The notes below the pieces were generated by a model that worked only from the letters and a program-made list of their open reading frames with translations, was not told the origin of the DNA and searched no databases. A program made the translations under genes and the position numbers. Shown in pieces: positions 1-5,689 of a DNA stretch of 13,144 nt (positions are counted from its first letter, which is position 1; each line of letters opens with the position of its first letter). This DNA is from Candidatus Latescibacterota bacterium. Its GTDB lineage: Bacteria > Blakebacterota > Blakebacteria > Blakebacterales > Blakebacteraceae. The stretch covers positions 1 to 13,144 of the forward strand of contig JAGLTZ010000235.1 in NCBI GenBank assembly GCA_023135015.1. The letters are read 5' to 3'.

Positions 1-221
1 GGCGTCAGCGGTGTCGGGACCACGCCGGCAGCTCTGGCCAGCCGGGATATATCTCCAATTTCCCCGCTGCTCCTTATCTTTGTCTCAAGCCGTTCCAGCG
101 TGACCTGCAGGATTGGATCGATGCGGCTGACTGGGGGAGGATCCTGTGGTGCTGCACCGGTCAGTGCGATCCATACCAGCGCTGCACAACCCAATGAGGC
201 CGGGATAAGCCTTCTACTCAT
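1..221 (-). CDS. Exported protein of unknown function, N-terminal part only; cut by window edge
   Basis: This reading frame starts with ATG at 221 on the minus strand and stays open to base 1, giving 73 residues plus a partial codon. A GAGG ribosome-binding sequence lies about 10 nt upstream of the ATG. The N-terminus has the shape of a Sec signal peptide: MSRR, a hydrophobic stretch to about residue 21, then Ala-Ala-Pro. The mature part opens with RIDPILQVTLERLE, which resembles KLDLRLQMAL in the neighbouring lipoprotein (294-749). Both recall the region just before the propeptide-like domain of secreted S8 subtilases, so a secreted serine peptidase is one possibility; no catalytic region is inside the window. 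The gene lies 72 bp downstream of the lipoprotein gene in the same direction and probably shares its transcript. The ORF and start are fairly secure; the family is a guess. Confidence 0.6.
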   Translation of the reverse strand, partial: MSRRLIPASLGCAALVWIALTGAAPQDPPPVSRIDPILQVTLERLETKIRSSGEIGDISRLARAAGVVPTPLT

Positions 222-293
222 TTTTGTGTCCTCGATTCATCCGGTGTCACTGCCTCATTACCGCTCAGGTTTGTGTTGCTCCACCTATACCGG

Positions 294-749
294 TCAACCG
301 GTTGCGGGATTCGGGGGTGGTGGTGGGGTCGGCATCGGAACGTTCCGCGCATCGAATTCGATTAATTTCACACGCGGCAGTGCAGCGACCTCCACCACGC
401 GCTCCGGTTTGAGAGTCAACGTGACAACGGGGCCAATGATTGCACCGACGGCACCATACTGACCGAGCTCTTCCCTGTCCTCCTCAGTACCGGTCCCTGT
501 CAGGCGTACGATGACACGGATATATTCGCCCAGCTCTTCCCCCAATCCCTGACCTCCCAGCGCCATCTGAAGTCGGAGATCGAGTTTCCTCCTGATGCTG
601 GAATCATCGATGCTGGGCGCACTCGAGGCACATCCTGCTGCTGTCAGCACAACGAAAGCGAAGGCCAGCAGCGTGGCTGTATACCTGTGGAGGTTTGCCG
701 GAGCAGAGGGGGAGAGTCGGAGAAATCGGGAGAGTGATGTAGGTTGCAT
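294..749 (-). CDS. Small lipoprotein resembling a stand-alone subtilase propeptide (inhibitor I9-like) domain
   Basis: The protein has 151 residues from ATG 749; a start at 764 would add five residues but has no Shine-Dalgarno sequence. The N-terminal region is a lipoprotein signal ending in the lipobox LTAAGC (Cys40), so the product should be lipid-anchored. After a Ser/Asp-rich linker and a KLDLRLQMAL segment comes an alternating pattern: a strand (YIRVIVRL), a helix (EEDREELGQYG), a strand (VVTLTLK), a helix (ERVVEVAALP) and a strand (VKLIEFDA). This order fits the ferredoxin-like propeptide found ahead of many secreted S8 peptidases, where 'ALPxVxxIE' is typical. Here it is followed only by a proline-rich tail (MPTPPPPPNPATG) and a stop, with no Asp/His/Ser protease domain. 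It may act as a free inhibitor or chaperone of a protease, or be a relic. The family call rests on pattern only. It lies between the M20D gene and the partial gene at 1-221. Confidence 0.7.
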   Translation of the reverse strand: MQPTSLSRFLRLSPSAPANLHRYTATLLAFAFVVLTAAGCASSAPSIDDSSIRRKLDLRLQMALGGQGLGEELGEYIRVIVRLTGTGTEEDREELGQYGAVGAIIGPVVTLTLKPERVVEVAALPRVKLIEFDARNVPMPTPPPPPNPATG

Positions 750-758
750 CAAGGGTAT

Positions 759-762
759 CTCC
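759..762 (-). promoter_or_regulatory. Ribosome-binding site that selects the 749 start of the lipoprotein gene
   Basis: On the minus strand GGAG at 762-759 lies 9 nt before the ATG at 749. The GGAG overlaps the upstream in-frame ATG (764), which itself has no purine-rich sequence in front of it. This favours the shorter protein beginning MQPTSLSRF. Confidence 0.5.
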
Positions 763-816
763 ATTTATGGCTCTAGGCGTTTATTTGTAGATTGTACACA
801 TGCTGCCAGCCACCCG

Positions 817-2154
817 CTACTGCCCACCCGAGCTGTTGTAAAGGTAGTCGATAAGCAGGTTGGACATCACCCGCATCCCCACCGGCACAGCATCATCATC
901 CGCCCTGAAAGTGGGGGAGTGGAGGGGGCCGCATACAGTTCCCTCCTTTACTATGCCCAACCAGTAGAAAAATCCGGGGATCTCCAGTGCATAATAAGCG
1001 AAATCCTCTCCTCCCATGGTCGGAGAATCTTCGATAACATTTTCCGCATCTAGAACCTGCACAAGCGTGGGAACCATCCTGTTCGATAGTTCCGGGTCGT
1101 TGATAGTCGGTGGGCTACCACGTCCGTAGTCGAGGGTGAACGAGCCGCCGCCGGCCCGAGTAATTCCATCTGCGATCTCTCTCATACGGCGTTCTACTGT
1201 ATCGCGCACGCCCTCATCGTATGAGCGTACGGTCCCTTCCAGCTGTACTTCTTCGGGGATGATGTTGAACTTCTCACCGCCGTGGATCATGCCGACGGTC
1301 ACAACGCTTGGCTGAATGGGGTCGAGAGAGCGGGATGGTATGGTCTGCAATGCCATTACGATCTGTGCCGCCATTACGACGGGGTCCACTCCGTGATGTG
1401 GCGCCGCCGCGTGAGACTGAGTACCCTTTATGGTAAGGTAGAAGTGGTCAACCGCCGCAAGGGCCGGCCCGACAGTGTATCCGACCGTTCCAACCGGCAT
1501 CCCGGCGCTGGCGTGAAGGCCGAATATCGCCTCAGGCCTGGGATCTTCGAAGACACCCTCCTCGAGCATCAGGCTGGCTCCGCCCTCTTCGCCGGCGGGA
1601 GCGCCTTCCTCGGCTGGCTGGAAGATAAACAGCACGGTTCCAGGGATGTCATCACGCAGCTCCGCCAGCACCGAAGCCACCCCGAGCTGCACGGCTGTAT
1701 GGATATCGTGGCCGCAGGCATGCATTACACCGACTTCGCGGCCGCCGGCGGTTGTTCGAACGGTGGATTTAAAAGGGAAGTCGGTCTTCTCTGTGACAGG
1801 AAGGGCATCCATGTCCGCCCGTACCGCAACGACCGGACCGGGCTTTCCACCTTTCAAAATACCCACCACCCCCGTGTGGGCGATTCCGGTCCGCACTTCG
1901 AAATCGAGCGCCCGCAGGTGCTCGGCCACCAGCTGTGCGGTCTTGAACTCCCGGTTGCTCAGCTCCGGGTACTGGTGGATGTGGTGGCGTAGGTCGATTA
2001 TGTGATCCCGGTATTTCCGGACGGCCTGTTGAATCTGCACATCCATCACCCCTGCCGGGGGATTGTTCTGAAGAGATGGTTGCGCTGATGTGGTGGAGCC
2101 TATACAGGTCGAACCGAGTGACACTACGGCGAGATAGTTGATGATCTTTTTCAT
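817..2154 (-). CDS. Exported M20D-family amidohydrolase (hippurate / IAA-amino-acid hydrolase type)
   Basis: This 445-residue protein is a binuclear metal hydrolase of the M20D group, which cleaves N-acyl amino acids, amino-acid conjugates or short peptides. A Sec signal occupies about residues 1-24 (MKKIINYLAVV...TSAQP), so it should act outside the cytoplasm; many characterised relatives are cytoplasmic. The hallmarks are present and in order: RADMDALP (112-119), MHACGHDIHTA (144-154) with ligands Cys147 and His149, QPAEEGA (179-185) with the Glu182/Glu183 pair, His214 in LHASAG, the dimerisation-domain signature SHAAAPH (247-253), NIIPEEVQLEGTVRS (297-311), GGEDFAYY (381-388) and the last ligand His412 in LHSPTF. 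Length is normal for the family plus a signal peptide, and I see no missing catalytic residue. No strong Shine-Dalgarno precedes ATG 2154. It is the first gene of a minus-strand run. The substrate cannot be read from sequence. Confidence 0.93.
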   Translation of the reverse strand: MKKIINYLAVVSLGSTCIGSTTSAQPSLQNNPPAGVMDVQIQQAVRKYRDHIIDLRHHIHQYPELSNREFKTAQLVAEHLRALDFEVRTGIAHTGVVGILKGGKPGPVVAVRADMDALPVTEKTDFPFKSTVRTTAGGREVGVMHACGHDIHTAVQLGVASVLAELRDDIPGTVLFIFQPAEEGAPAGEEGGASLMLEEGVFEDPRPEAIFGLHASAGMPVGTVGYTVGPALAAVDHFYLTIKGTQSHAAAPHHGVDPVVMAAQIVMALQTIPSRSLDPIQPSVVTVGMIHGGEKFNIIPEEVQLEGTVRSYDEGVRDTVERRMREIADGITRAGGGSFTLDYGRGSPPTINDPELSNRMVPTLVQVLDAENVIEDSPTMGGEDFAYYALEIPGFFYWLGIVKEGTVCGPLHSPTFRADDDAVPVGMRVMSNLLIDYLYNSSGGQ

Positions 2155-2253
2155 AGGCGTGAGTCTATACTCATTGATGAATGGATTTCCAGGCCGATGC
2201 TCTTTCCCTGAATCGGTGCTTGCAGATAGGAGCTGCGGTAAATTCGTGCTAAA

Positions 2254-2270
2254 GGTATATGGTATATGGT
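2254..2270 (+). promoter_or_regulatory. Candidate extended -10 promoter with a tandem GGTATAT repeat, upstream of the Mut7-C gene
   Basis: GGTATAT occurs twice head to tail (2254-2260 and 2261-2267), followed by GGT. The second copy contains TGGTATATG (2260-2268), which resembles an extended -10 element (TG-n-TATAAT). A start of transcription near 2275 would leave a leader of about 50 nt before ATG 2327. No convincing -35 hexamer is present. Low confidence. Confidence 0.25.
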
Positions 2271-2311
2271 AGGTGCAGCCGCCCGTTGCATGGCCCTTTC
2301 CCTACGGCAGT

Positions 2312-2317
2312 GGAGGG
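2312..2317 (+). promoter_or_regulatory. Ribosome-binding site that selects ATG 2327 for the Mut7-C protein
   Basis: GGAGGG at 2312-2317 directly abuts the in-frame ATG at 2318, too close for initiation there, but lies 9 nt before ATG 2327. The zinc-ribbon motif FCPKCG begins three residues after that start. The longer reading from 2273 has a Pro/Gly-rich extension with no domain. Confidence 0.7.
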
Positions 2318-2326
2318 ATGCCCCCG

Positions 2327-2932
2327 ATGTCGGTCTTCTGCCCAAAATGCGGTCGCGAGTACGACATTACGCTTTTCCAGTATGGTCGTACGATTGAGTG
2401 CGCCTGCGGCAGCCGTGTCGGTCGTGAGGTGAAGATTCGGTCGCTGATTGTGCCGGACAGGCCAGAGGAGCTGAGGTTCATGGTCGATGTCATGCTCGGC
2501 CGCCTTGCCCGGTGGCTGCGTGTAATCGGATACGATGCGGCCTATCAGGAAGGAATCGACGACGGGGATCTGGTCCGCCTGGCCATTGACGAAAGCCGTA
2601 TTCTGCTTACACGCGATCGCACGCTTCCCACCGAGTGGTGGATAGACAACTACCTTCTGATCGACTCGACCAGACCGATGGTGCAGCTGCGTCAGGTGGT
2701 AAACCACTACGACCTTCCGTGGCATGAGCGTCTTTTTTCGCGCTGTACTGTCTGCAACGAGCCCCTCAACCCGCTGAGCTATGAACAGGCATCAGAGCGG
2801 GTGCCGGTAAAGGTCCTGGAGCATGCCTCCCGGTTCGCCGGATGCCCGGTCTGCGAACGGGTCTACTGGGAGGGATCCCATGTCGACCGTATGAGAAAGC
2901 GGCTGGATGAGACCCTTTTGCGCTGGGTCTGA
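2327..2932 (+). CDS. Mut7-C (PIN-like) domain protein with zinc ribbons at both ends
   Basis: With the start at 2327 the protein has 201 residues and no signal peptide, so it should be cytoplasmic. It begins with a small zinc ribbon: CPKC at 5-8 and CAC at 25-27. The middle (about 50-125) matches the Mut7-C family (DUF82), a PIN-like fold named after the nematode exonuclease Mut-7: FMVDVMLGRLARWLRVIGYD, then DDGDL, then ILLTRDRTL. The acidic residues expected at the active site are visible as Asp54, Asp79/Asp81 and Asp97. A C-terminal zinc ribbon follows, with CTVC at 140-143 and CPVC at 173-176, as is usual in this family. Nuclease activity is inferred from the fold; the cellular RNA target is unknown. 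The gene is transcribed away from the M20D gene and ends only 20 bp from the 3' end of the GroES-family gene. Having ribbons at both ends is less common than the C-terminal one alone. Confidence 0.88.
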   Translation: MSVFCPKCGREYDITLFQYGRTIECACGSRVGREVKIRSLIVPDRPEELRFMVDVMLGRLARWLRVIGYDAAYQEGIDDGDLVRLAIDESRILLTRDRTLPTEWWIDNYLLIDSTRPMVQLRQVVNHYDLPWHERLFSRCTVCNEPLNPLSYEQASERVPVKVLEHASRFAGCPVCERVYWEGSHVDRMRKRLDETLLRWV

Positions 2933-2952
2933 TGGTCCTCGGCTGATCAGCT

Positions 2953-3333
2953 CTATTCCTGTAATTCCTCCAGGGGATCCTTGCGAACCAGTACCAGCAG
3001 TGAGCTCTGGGGGATAATTAGGAGCTTCTCTCCCTGGTATTCGATCTCGATAGCCTTTTCCCGGAGGAAAAGCGCGTAGTCGCCCGGTTGTGCCTGCAGC
3101 GGCACGTATTTCACCATTTCCCTGTCTTCGGTCGACCACGGTTCACCATCCATGTATGCCGGGTTCGGAACAGGGTATCCGGGGCCCACTTTCATAATGG
3201 TTCCACCCTGTACCTTTTCTTTAGAGCGCACCCCCGCGGGCAGGTACAGCCCGTGGCTGGTCTGGTCCGATTCCTCCTCGGGCCGTATCAATACCCGGTC
3301 GCCGACGACAATTATATCCCTTATTCCAGCCAT
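2953..3333 (-). CDS. GroES-family co-chaperone (Cpn10-like), stand-alone
   Basis: The 126-residue product (start ATG 3333) has the Cpn10 fold pattern. It opens with the strand GDRVLIRPEE (11-20), followed by a mobile-loop-like SHGLYLPAG (26-34) in the place of the usual GGIVLP. Then come KEKVQGGTIMKVGPGYP (38-54), GDYALFL (84-90), and YQGEKLLIIPQSSLLVLVR (99-117), equivalent to the C-terminal strand of GroES. It is about 30 residues longer than typical GroES; the extra length is mainly a segment around 54-80 (PVPNPAYMDGEPWSTEDREM), in the roof-loop region, and an acidic tail. No groEL gene is adjacent, whereas canonical groES normally sits beside groEL. It is therefore more likely an additional GroES-family protein than the main groES. 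It could cap a GroEL encoded elsewhere; this is inference. It is transcribed divergently from the FKBP gene. Confidence 0.85.
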   Translation of the reverse strand: MAGIRDIIVVGDRVLIRPEEESDQTSHGLYLPAGVRSKEKVQGGTIMKVGPGYPVPNPAYMDGEPWSTEDREMVKYVPLQAQPGDYALFLREKAIEIEYQGEKLLIIPQSSLLVLVRKDPLEELQE

Positions 3334-3339
3334 GCAGGT

Positions 3340-3345
3340 CACCTT
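3340..3345 (-). promoter_or_regulatory. Ribosome-binding site that selects ATG 3333 for the GroES-family gene
   Basis: On the minus strand AAGGTG (3345-3340) lies 6 nt before ATG 3333 and matches five of six bases of AAGGAG. The GTG inside it (3342) is an in-frame alternative start, but it would have no ribosome-binding site. The GroES homology also begins only after ATG 3333. Confidence 0.5.
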
Positions 3346-3387
3346 ACGGACTATGCCGGCCGACCCTGCGGCCGGTCCTTTCCAGGT

Positions 3388-3420
3388 AGAATAAAAGAGC
3401 CGTTCCCGGACGGAACAATT
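3388..3420 (-). promoter_or_regulatory. Candidate promoter with embedded dyad for the GroES-family gene
   Basis: Reading the minus strand, TTGTTC (about 3418-3413) and TATTCT (3393-3388) resemble -35 and -10 boxes separated by 19 nt, slightly wider than optimal. The inverted repeat GTTCC-CGGAC-GGAAC (3402-3416) falls between them, as an operator might. Just beyond, 3431-3455 is the most AT-rich stretch of the window. This is a pattern-level guess. Confidence 0.25.
3402..3416. repeat. Short inverted repeat, GTTCC/GGAAC type
   Basis: Five-base arms GTTCC and GGAAC flank CGGAC. The surrounding 20 or so bases closely match those around 5659-5674: both have an A-run, G, CCGTTYC, CCGGACGGAA and C. 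Both sit upstream of a plus-strand gene (FKBP here, the second M16 gene there). Confidence 0.6.
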
Positions 3421-3515
3421 TATCCAGAATGTATATTACATTATTATATATACAGGTCACTTGCAAGATTACGGCAGGACGCATAGGCTAGTACCCATCC
3501 GGAAACTCTGATCGG

Positions 3516-3528
3516 GTCTCATGGAGAC
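3516..3528. repeat. Short inverted repeat just before the FKBP ribosome-binding site
   Basis: GTCTC (3516-3520) and GAGAC (3524-3528) are separated by three bases. The right arm adjoins the GGAG (3529-3532) that serves ATG 3541, so a hairpin in the mRNA would lie against the ribosome-binding site. Five-base arms can occur by chance. Confidence 0.3.
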
Positions 3529-3540
3529 GGAGCGCAAATA

Positions 3541-3996
3541 ATGTTGAAGGAAACAAAAGTAACGAGCTCGTGCCGTCCTTTCATGGTTCTCTCTCTGCTG
3601 ATCTTCGCCGGCCTGCTCGCCGCCTGTACCGGCGGGCAGCAGGAGCCGTATACTACCGAGTCGGGACTCACGATACAGGTGCTGAAACGTGGAAGAGGCG
3701 ATAAAGCGCTGAGTGGTCACACCGTTACTGTTCACTATACGGTCTGGCTGGAGGACGGCACTCTTGTAGAGTCCTCCAAAGAGGAATACGGGGGTTCCGG
3801 AGCGGCTCATCAAAGGCGCCTGGGCGCGGGCCAGATGGTCGCCGGTCTTGAGGAAGGAGCAATCGGGATGAGGGAAGGTGAGATCCGGAAGCTCATCTGC
3901 CCCCCTGAACTCGCATACGGGGATCGGGGTTCCGGCGACAAGATCCCGCCGAATGCGACACTGATATTCGAGATAGAACTTATTAGAGTGAGATAG
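3541..3996 (+). CDS. FKBP-type peptidyl-prolyl cis-trans isomerase, lipoprotein
   Basis: The protein has 151 residues. ATG 3541 is preceded by GGAG with an 8-nt gap. The N-terminus is a lipoprotein signal with the lipobox LLAAC (Cys29), so the enzyme should be membrane-anchored and assist protein folding outside the cytoplasm. One FKBP domain fills residues about 41-151: VTVHYTVWLEDG (62-73) with Tyr66 equivalent to Tyr26 of FKBP12, GAGQMVAGLEEGAIGMREGE (95-114), CPPELAYGD (120-128) with Tyr126 equivalent to Tyr82, and IPPNATLIFEIEL (135-147) with Phe143 equivalent to Phe99. Two changes stand out: the usual FDSS of the pocket is VESS (75-78, Asp to Glu) and the usual Trp of the pocket is Leu103. 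Weaker catalysis or altered ligand binding is possible. It is followed 97 bp later by the M16 peptidase in the same direction. Confidence 0.93.
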   Translation: MLKETKVTSSCRPFMVLSLLIFAGLLAACTGGQQEPYTTESGLTIQVLKRGRGDKALSGHTVTVHYTVWLEDGTLVESSKEEYGGSGAAHQRRLGAGQMVAGLEEGAIGMREGEIRKLICPPELAYGDRGSGDKIPPNATLIFEIELIRVR

Positions 3997-4010
3997 TTCC
4001 GAACGGAAAC
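3996..4010. repeat. Short inverted repeat GTTCC-GAAC-GGAAAC after the FKBP stop codon
   Basis: It begins at the last base of the FKBP stop codon (TAG 3994-3996). TTCCG and CGGAA form perfect five-base arms around AA. It belongs to the same arm type as the dyads at 3402, 5533 and 5659 and lies about 83 bp before the first M16 gene. No T-run follows, so it is not a canonical terminator. Confidence 0.5.
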
Positions 4011-4035
4011 GAAGTATAACCCCTGAAGCCGTAGA

Positions 4036-4048
4036 TCCCGGAACGGGA
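4036..4048. repeat. Short inverted repeat TCCCG-GAA-CGGGA in the leader of the first M16 gene
   Basis: Perfect five-base arms surround a three-base centre, 45 bp before ATG 4093. With the dyad at 3996-4010 this makes two small dyads within 53 bp in the FKBP/M16 gap. Confidence 0.4.
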
Positions 4049-4092
4049 CAGACAACAAGTATTCAAAAACAAGCGAACAGGAGAAACCATCT

Positions 4093-5493
4093 ATGCACCG
4101 CTACCGCCTGCCGCTCGCATTGATGGTGGTGGGGGGCCTCGTGCTCTGTGGCACGAGACCTCTTGCTGCTCAGTCCAGCGACGGCTTCTTCCCGTACGAG
4201 ATCCATAAGAGGACACTTGAGAACGGGCTCGACGTGATCGTTATCCCGATGCTCGAGTTCGAAAATGTCCTCAGCTATAATACCCTGATCCTCGCTGGAG
4301 CCCGGAACGAGACCGAGCCGGGCAAAAGCGGGCTGGCCCACCTCTTTGAGCATATCCAGTTCAGACACATGTGGCAGGGCAAGCCGCAGGGCTACGAGGA
4401 GGCGATGAGCAGGATGGGGGCCTTCAACAATGCCTGGACATGGTTCGATGTGACTTTCTACCACCCTGTCACATTCGCTTCGAACCTCAACCAGCTCGCC
4501 AGCCTGGAGGCCGACCGCTTCACCAGCCTGAAGTTCACCGAGGAGGTCTTTGTGACCGAGGCGGGCACGGTGCTGGGGGAGTACCGCAACAGCGCCGCCG
4601 ACCCGGGGATGAGGATGGATGAAGTACAGCTGGCCGAGATGTATGGTTCCCACGGCTACGGCCATACGACGATGGGCTACCTGGAAGATGTGGAAGACTT
4701 GCCGAACGAGTTCAAGGCGGCGATTGGCTTCTACAATACGTACTACCGGCCCAACAATGTCGTGATGGTGATCGCGGGCGACGTTGGGCCGGCCGGAGTA
4801 TTCGAACTCGTCGAAAGCCTCTACGGTTCATGGGAACCGGGTCTGATCTCCGAACAGCCGGATCCGGAGGCTGTCGGGGGACCGAAACAGGCGCATGTCG
4901 ACTGGGAGGTACCGGTTCCGCCTCGTATTACAGTTTCCTACAAGATGCCGGCACACAGGACCGGCACGGCCGAAACTGCCGTTGGACAGCTCCTGCCTGA
5001 GCTGCTGGTCAGCGAGACGGCCCCTCTATACAAGAAACTACGCTATGAGGAACAGCTGGTGCAGGGTATGGGCATGGGCAAGGCGGTTTATGAGTCGTTC
5101 GACGACGGCCACCTCGACATCGGCTGTGTTCTATTCCAGGACCGCTTCGCCTCCGAGGGAGAGGCTTACTTCGAAAGGATCGTAGAGGAGGTTCAGAAGG
5201 CGGCGGATGATCTGACTGCCTTCTCCAGCAGGCCCGACGCCGGGACACTGCTTCGGGACCTGAAATCGAAGTACCGCTACGATATGCTCGCGGGTCTGAA
5301 CAGCCCGGCGGCAACGGCACAGACATTCGTACTCTACTACCGTTTCGAGCGGGATCCCGCTGTTATGGATAAGCTGGTCGCTTCGGTAGAGGTGCTTGAG
5401 CCGGGTGATATAGACCTTTTCGCCTCGACCTATCTCGTTCCAGCCAACCGGGTTGTAGTGACCATGAACGGCCCCGCAGGCGGACAGCGCTAG
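4093..5493 (+). CDS. Exported M16 family zinc metallopeptidase (insulinase/pitrilysin type), catalytically complete
   Basis: The product has 466 residues. ATG 4093 follows AGGAG at 4079-4083 with a 9-nt gap. A Sec signal (residues 1 to about 26, ending PLAAQ) points to the periplasm. M16 peptidases degrade peptides inside a clam-shell chamber built from two M16 halves or two subunits. The inverted zinc motif HxxEH is present as His83-Leu-Phe-Glu86-His87, and the third ligand Glu163 (LGEYRNSA) lies 76 residues after His87, the family spacing. The context NAWTWFDVTFY (113-123) and LEADRF (138-143) is typical. The C-terminal half (about 220-466) is the second M16 domain and has no zinc motif. 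The length fits the bacterial M16B type. The next gene, 196 bp downstream, is an M16 homologue lacking the zinc site, as expected of an active/inactive pair. Confidence 0.93.
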   Translation: MHRYRLPLALMVVGGLVLCGTRPLAAQSSDGFFPYEIHKRTLENGLDVIVIPMLEFENVLSYNTLILAGARNETEPGKSGLAHLFEHIQFRHMWQGKPQGYEEAMSRMGAFNNAWTWFDVTFYHPVTFASNLNQLASLEADRFTSLKFTEEVFVTEAGTVLGEYRNSAADPGMRMDEVQLAEMYGSHGYGHTTMGYLEDVEDLPNEFKAAIGFYNTYYRPNNVVMVIAGDVGPAGVFELVESLYGSWEPGLISEQPDPEAVGGPKQAHVDWEVPVPPRITVSYKMPAHRTGTAETAVGQLLPELLVSETAPLYKKLRYEEQLVQGMGMGKAVYESFDDGHLDIGCVLFQDRFASEGEAYFERIVEEVQKAADDLTAFSSRPDAGTLLRDLKSKYRYDMLAGLNSPAATAQTFVLYYRFERDPAVMDKLVASVEVLEPGDIDLFASTYLVPANRVVVTMNGPAGGQR

Positions 5494-5496
5494 GGA

Positions 5497-5525
5497 GTTC
5501 TCATCCGGCAACTCCGGATGAGAAC
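5497..5525 (+). other. Strong 12-bp stem-loop directly after the first M16 gene
   Basis: GTTCTCATCCGG (5497-5508) and its exact reverse complement (5514-5525) flank the five-base loop CAACT. It starts three bases after the stop codon (5491-5493). No T-run follows, so it is not a standard intrinsic terminator. It could protect the 3' end, partly attenuate transcription into the second M16 gene, or be a protein-binding dyad. Confidence 0.75.
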
Positions 5526-5532
5526 TGATGAG

Positions 5533-5549
5533 GTTTCCAGTGCGGAAAC
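5533..5549 (+). repeat. Inverted repeat GTTTCC-AGTGC-GGAAAC
   Basis: Perfect six-base arms identical to those of the dyad at 5659-5674, but with a different five-base centre. Conserved arms around a variable centre suggest that the arms matter, either as a stem or as half-sites for a dimeric DNA-binding protein. Confidence 0.6.
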
Positions 5550-5580
5550 AGGCAATTTTGCGCAAGGTCAAGGAAGGCAA

Positions 5581-5626
5581 CGGGTTACGCGGAGGCGTAC
5601 TGACTGTACGCCGCACAAACAACCCG
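5581..5626 (+). other. Nested stem-loop in the gap between the M16 genes
   Basis: An inner hairpin has seven-base arms GGCGTAC (5594-5600) and GTACGCC (5606-5612) around TGACT. An outer stem is possible between CGGGTT (5581-5586) and AACCCG (5621-5626). Together with the stems at 5497-5525, 5533-5549 and 5659-5674, most of the 196-nt gap can fold. Drawn by eye, without energy calculation. Confidence 0.5.
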
Positions 5627-5658
5627 GCAGCCTGACACCGAGATAGCGTAAAAAGGCC

Positions 5659-5674
5659 GTTTCCGGACGGAAAC
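5659..5674 (+). repeat. Inverted repeat GTTTCC-GGAC-GGAAAC beside the second M16 ribosome-binding site
   Basis: Perfect six-base arms with a four-base centre. One base later the AGAGGAG ribosome-binding sequence begins (5676-5682), 7 nt before ATG 5690. As RNA it could limit ribosome access; as DNA it could be an operator. It closely matches the sequence at 3402-3416. Confidence 0.6.
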
Positions 5675-5689
5675 TAGAGGAGACCGGTC

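Noticed and set aside
595..1053. Plus-strand open frame of 152 codons
   Set aside because: It lies antisense to the lipoprotein and the M20D gene, has no ribosome-binding site or domain, and reads as low-complexity shadow of well-supported genes.
1282..1992. Plus-strand open frame of 236 codons
   Set aside because: It is antisense to the M20D gene, whose catalytic motifs span the same bases; the translated sequence has no recognisable domain.
2942..2951. Palindrome GCTGATCAGC in the 20-bp gap between convergent genes as a terminator
   Set aside because: The stem is only five bases without a loop and no T-run follows on either strand.
3421..3460. AT-rich stretch as a replication origin or attachment site
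   Set aside because: No DnaA-box cluster, no direct repeats of useful length and no integrase or replication gene nearby; a promoter region is the simpler reading.
4063..4665. Minus-strand open frame of 200 codons
   Set aside because: It is antisense to the first M16 gene, including its zinc-site region; long antisense frames are expected at this GC content.
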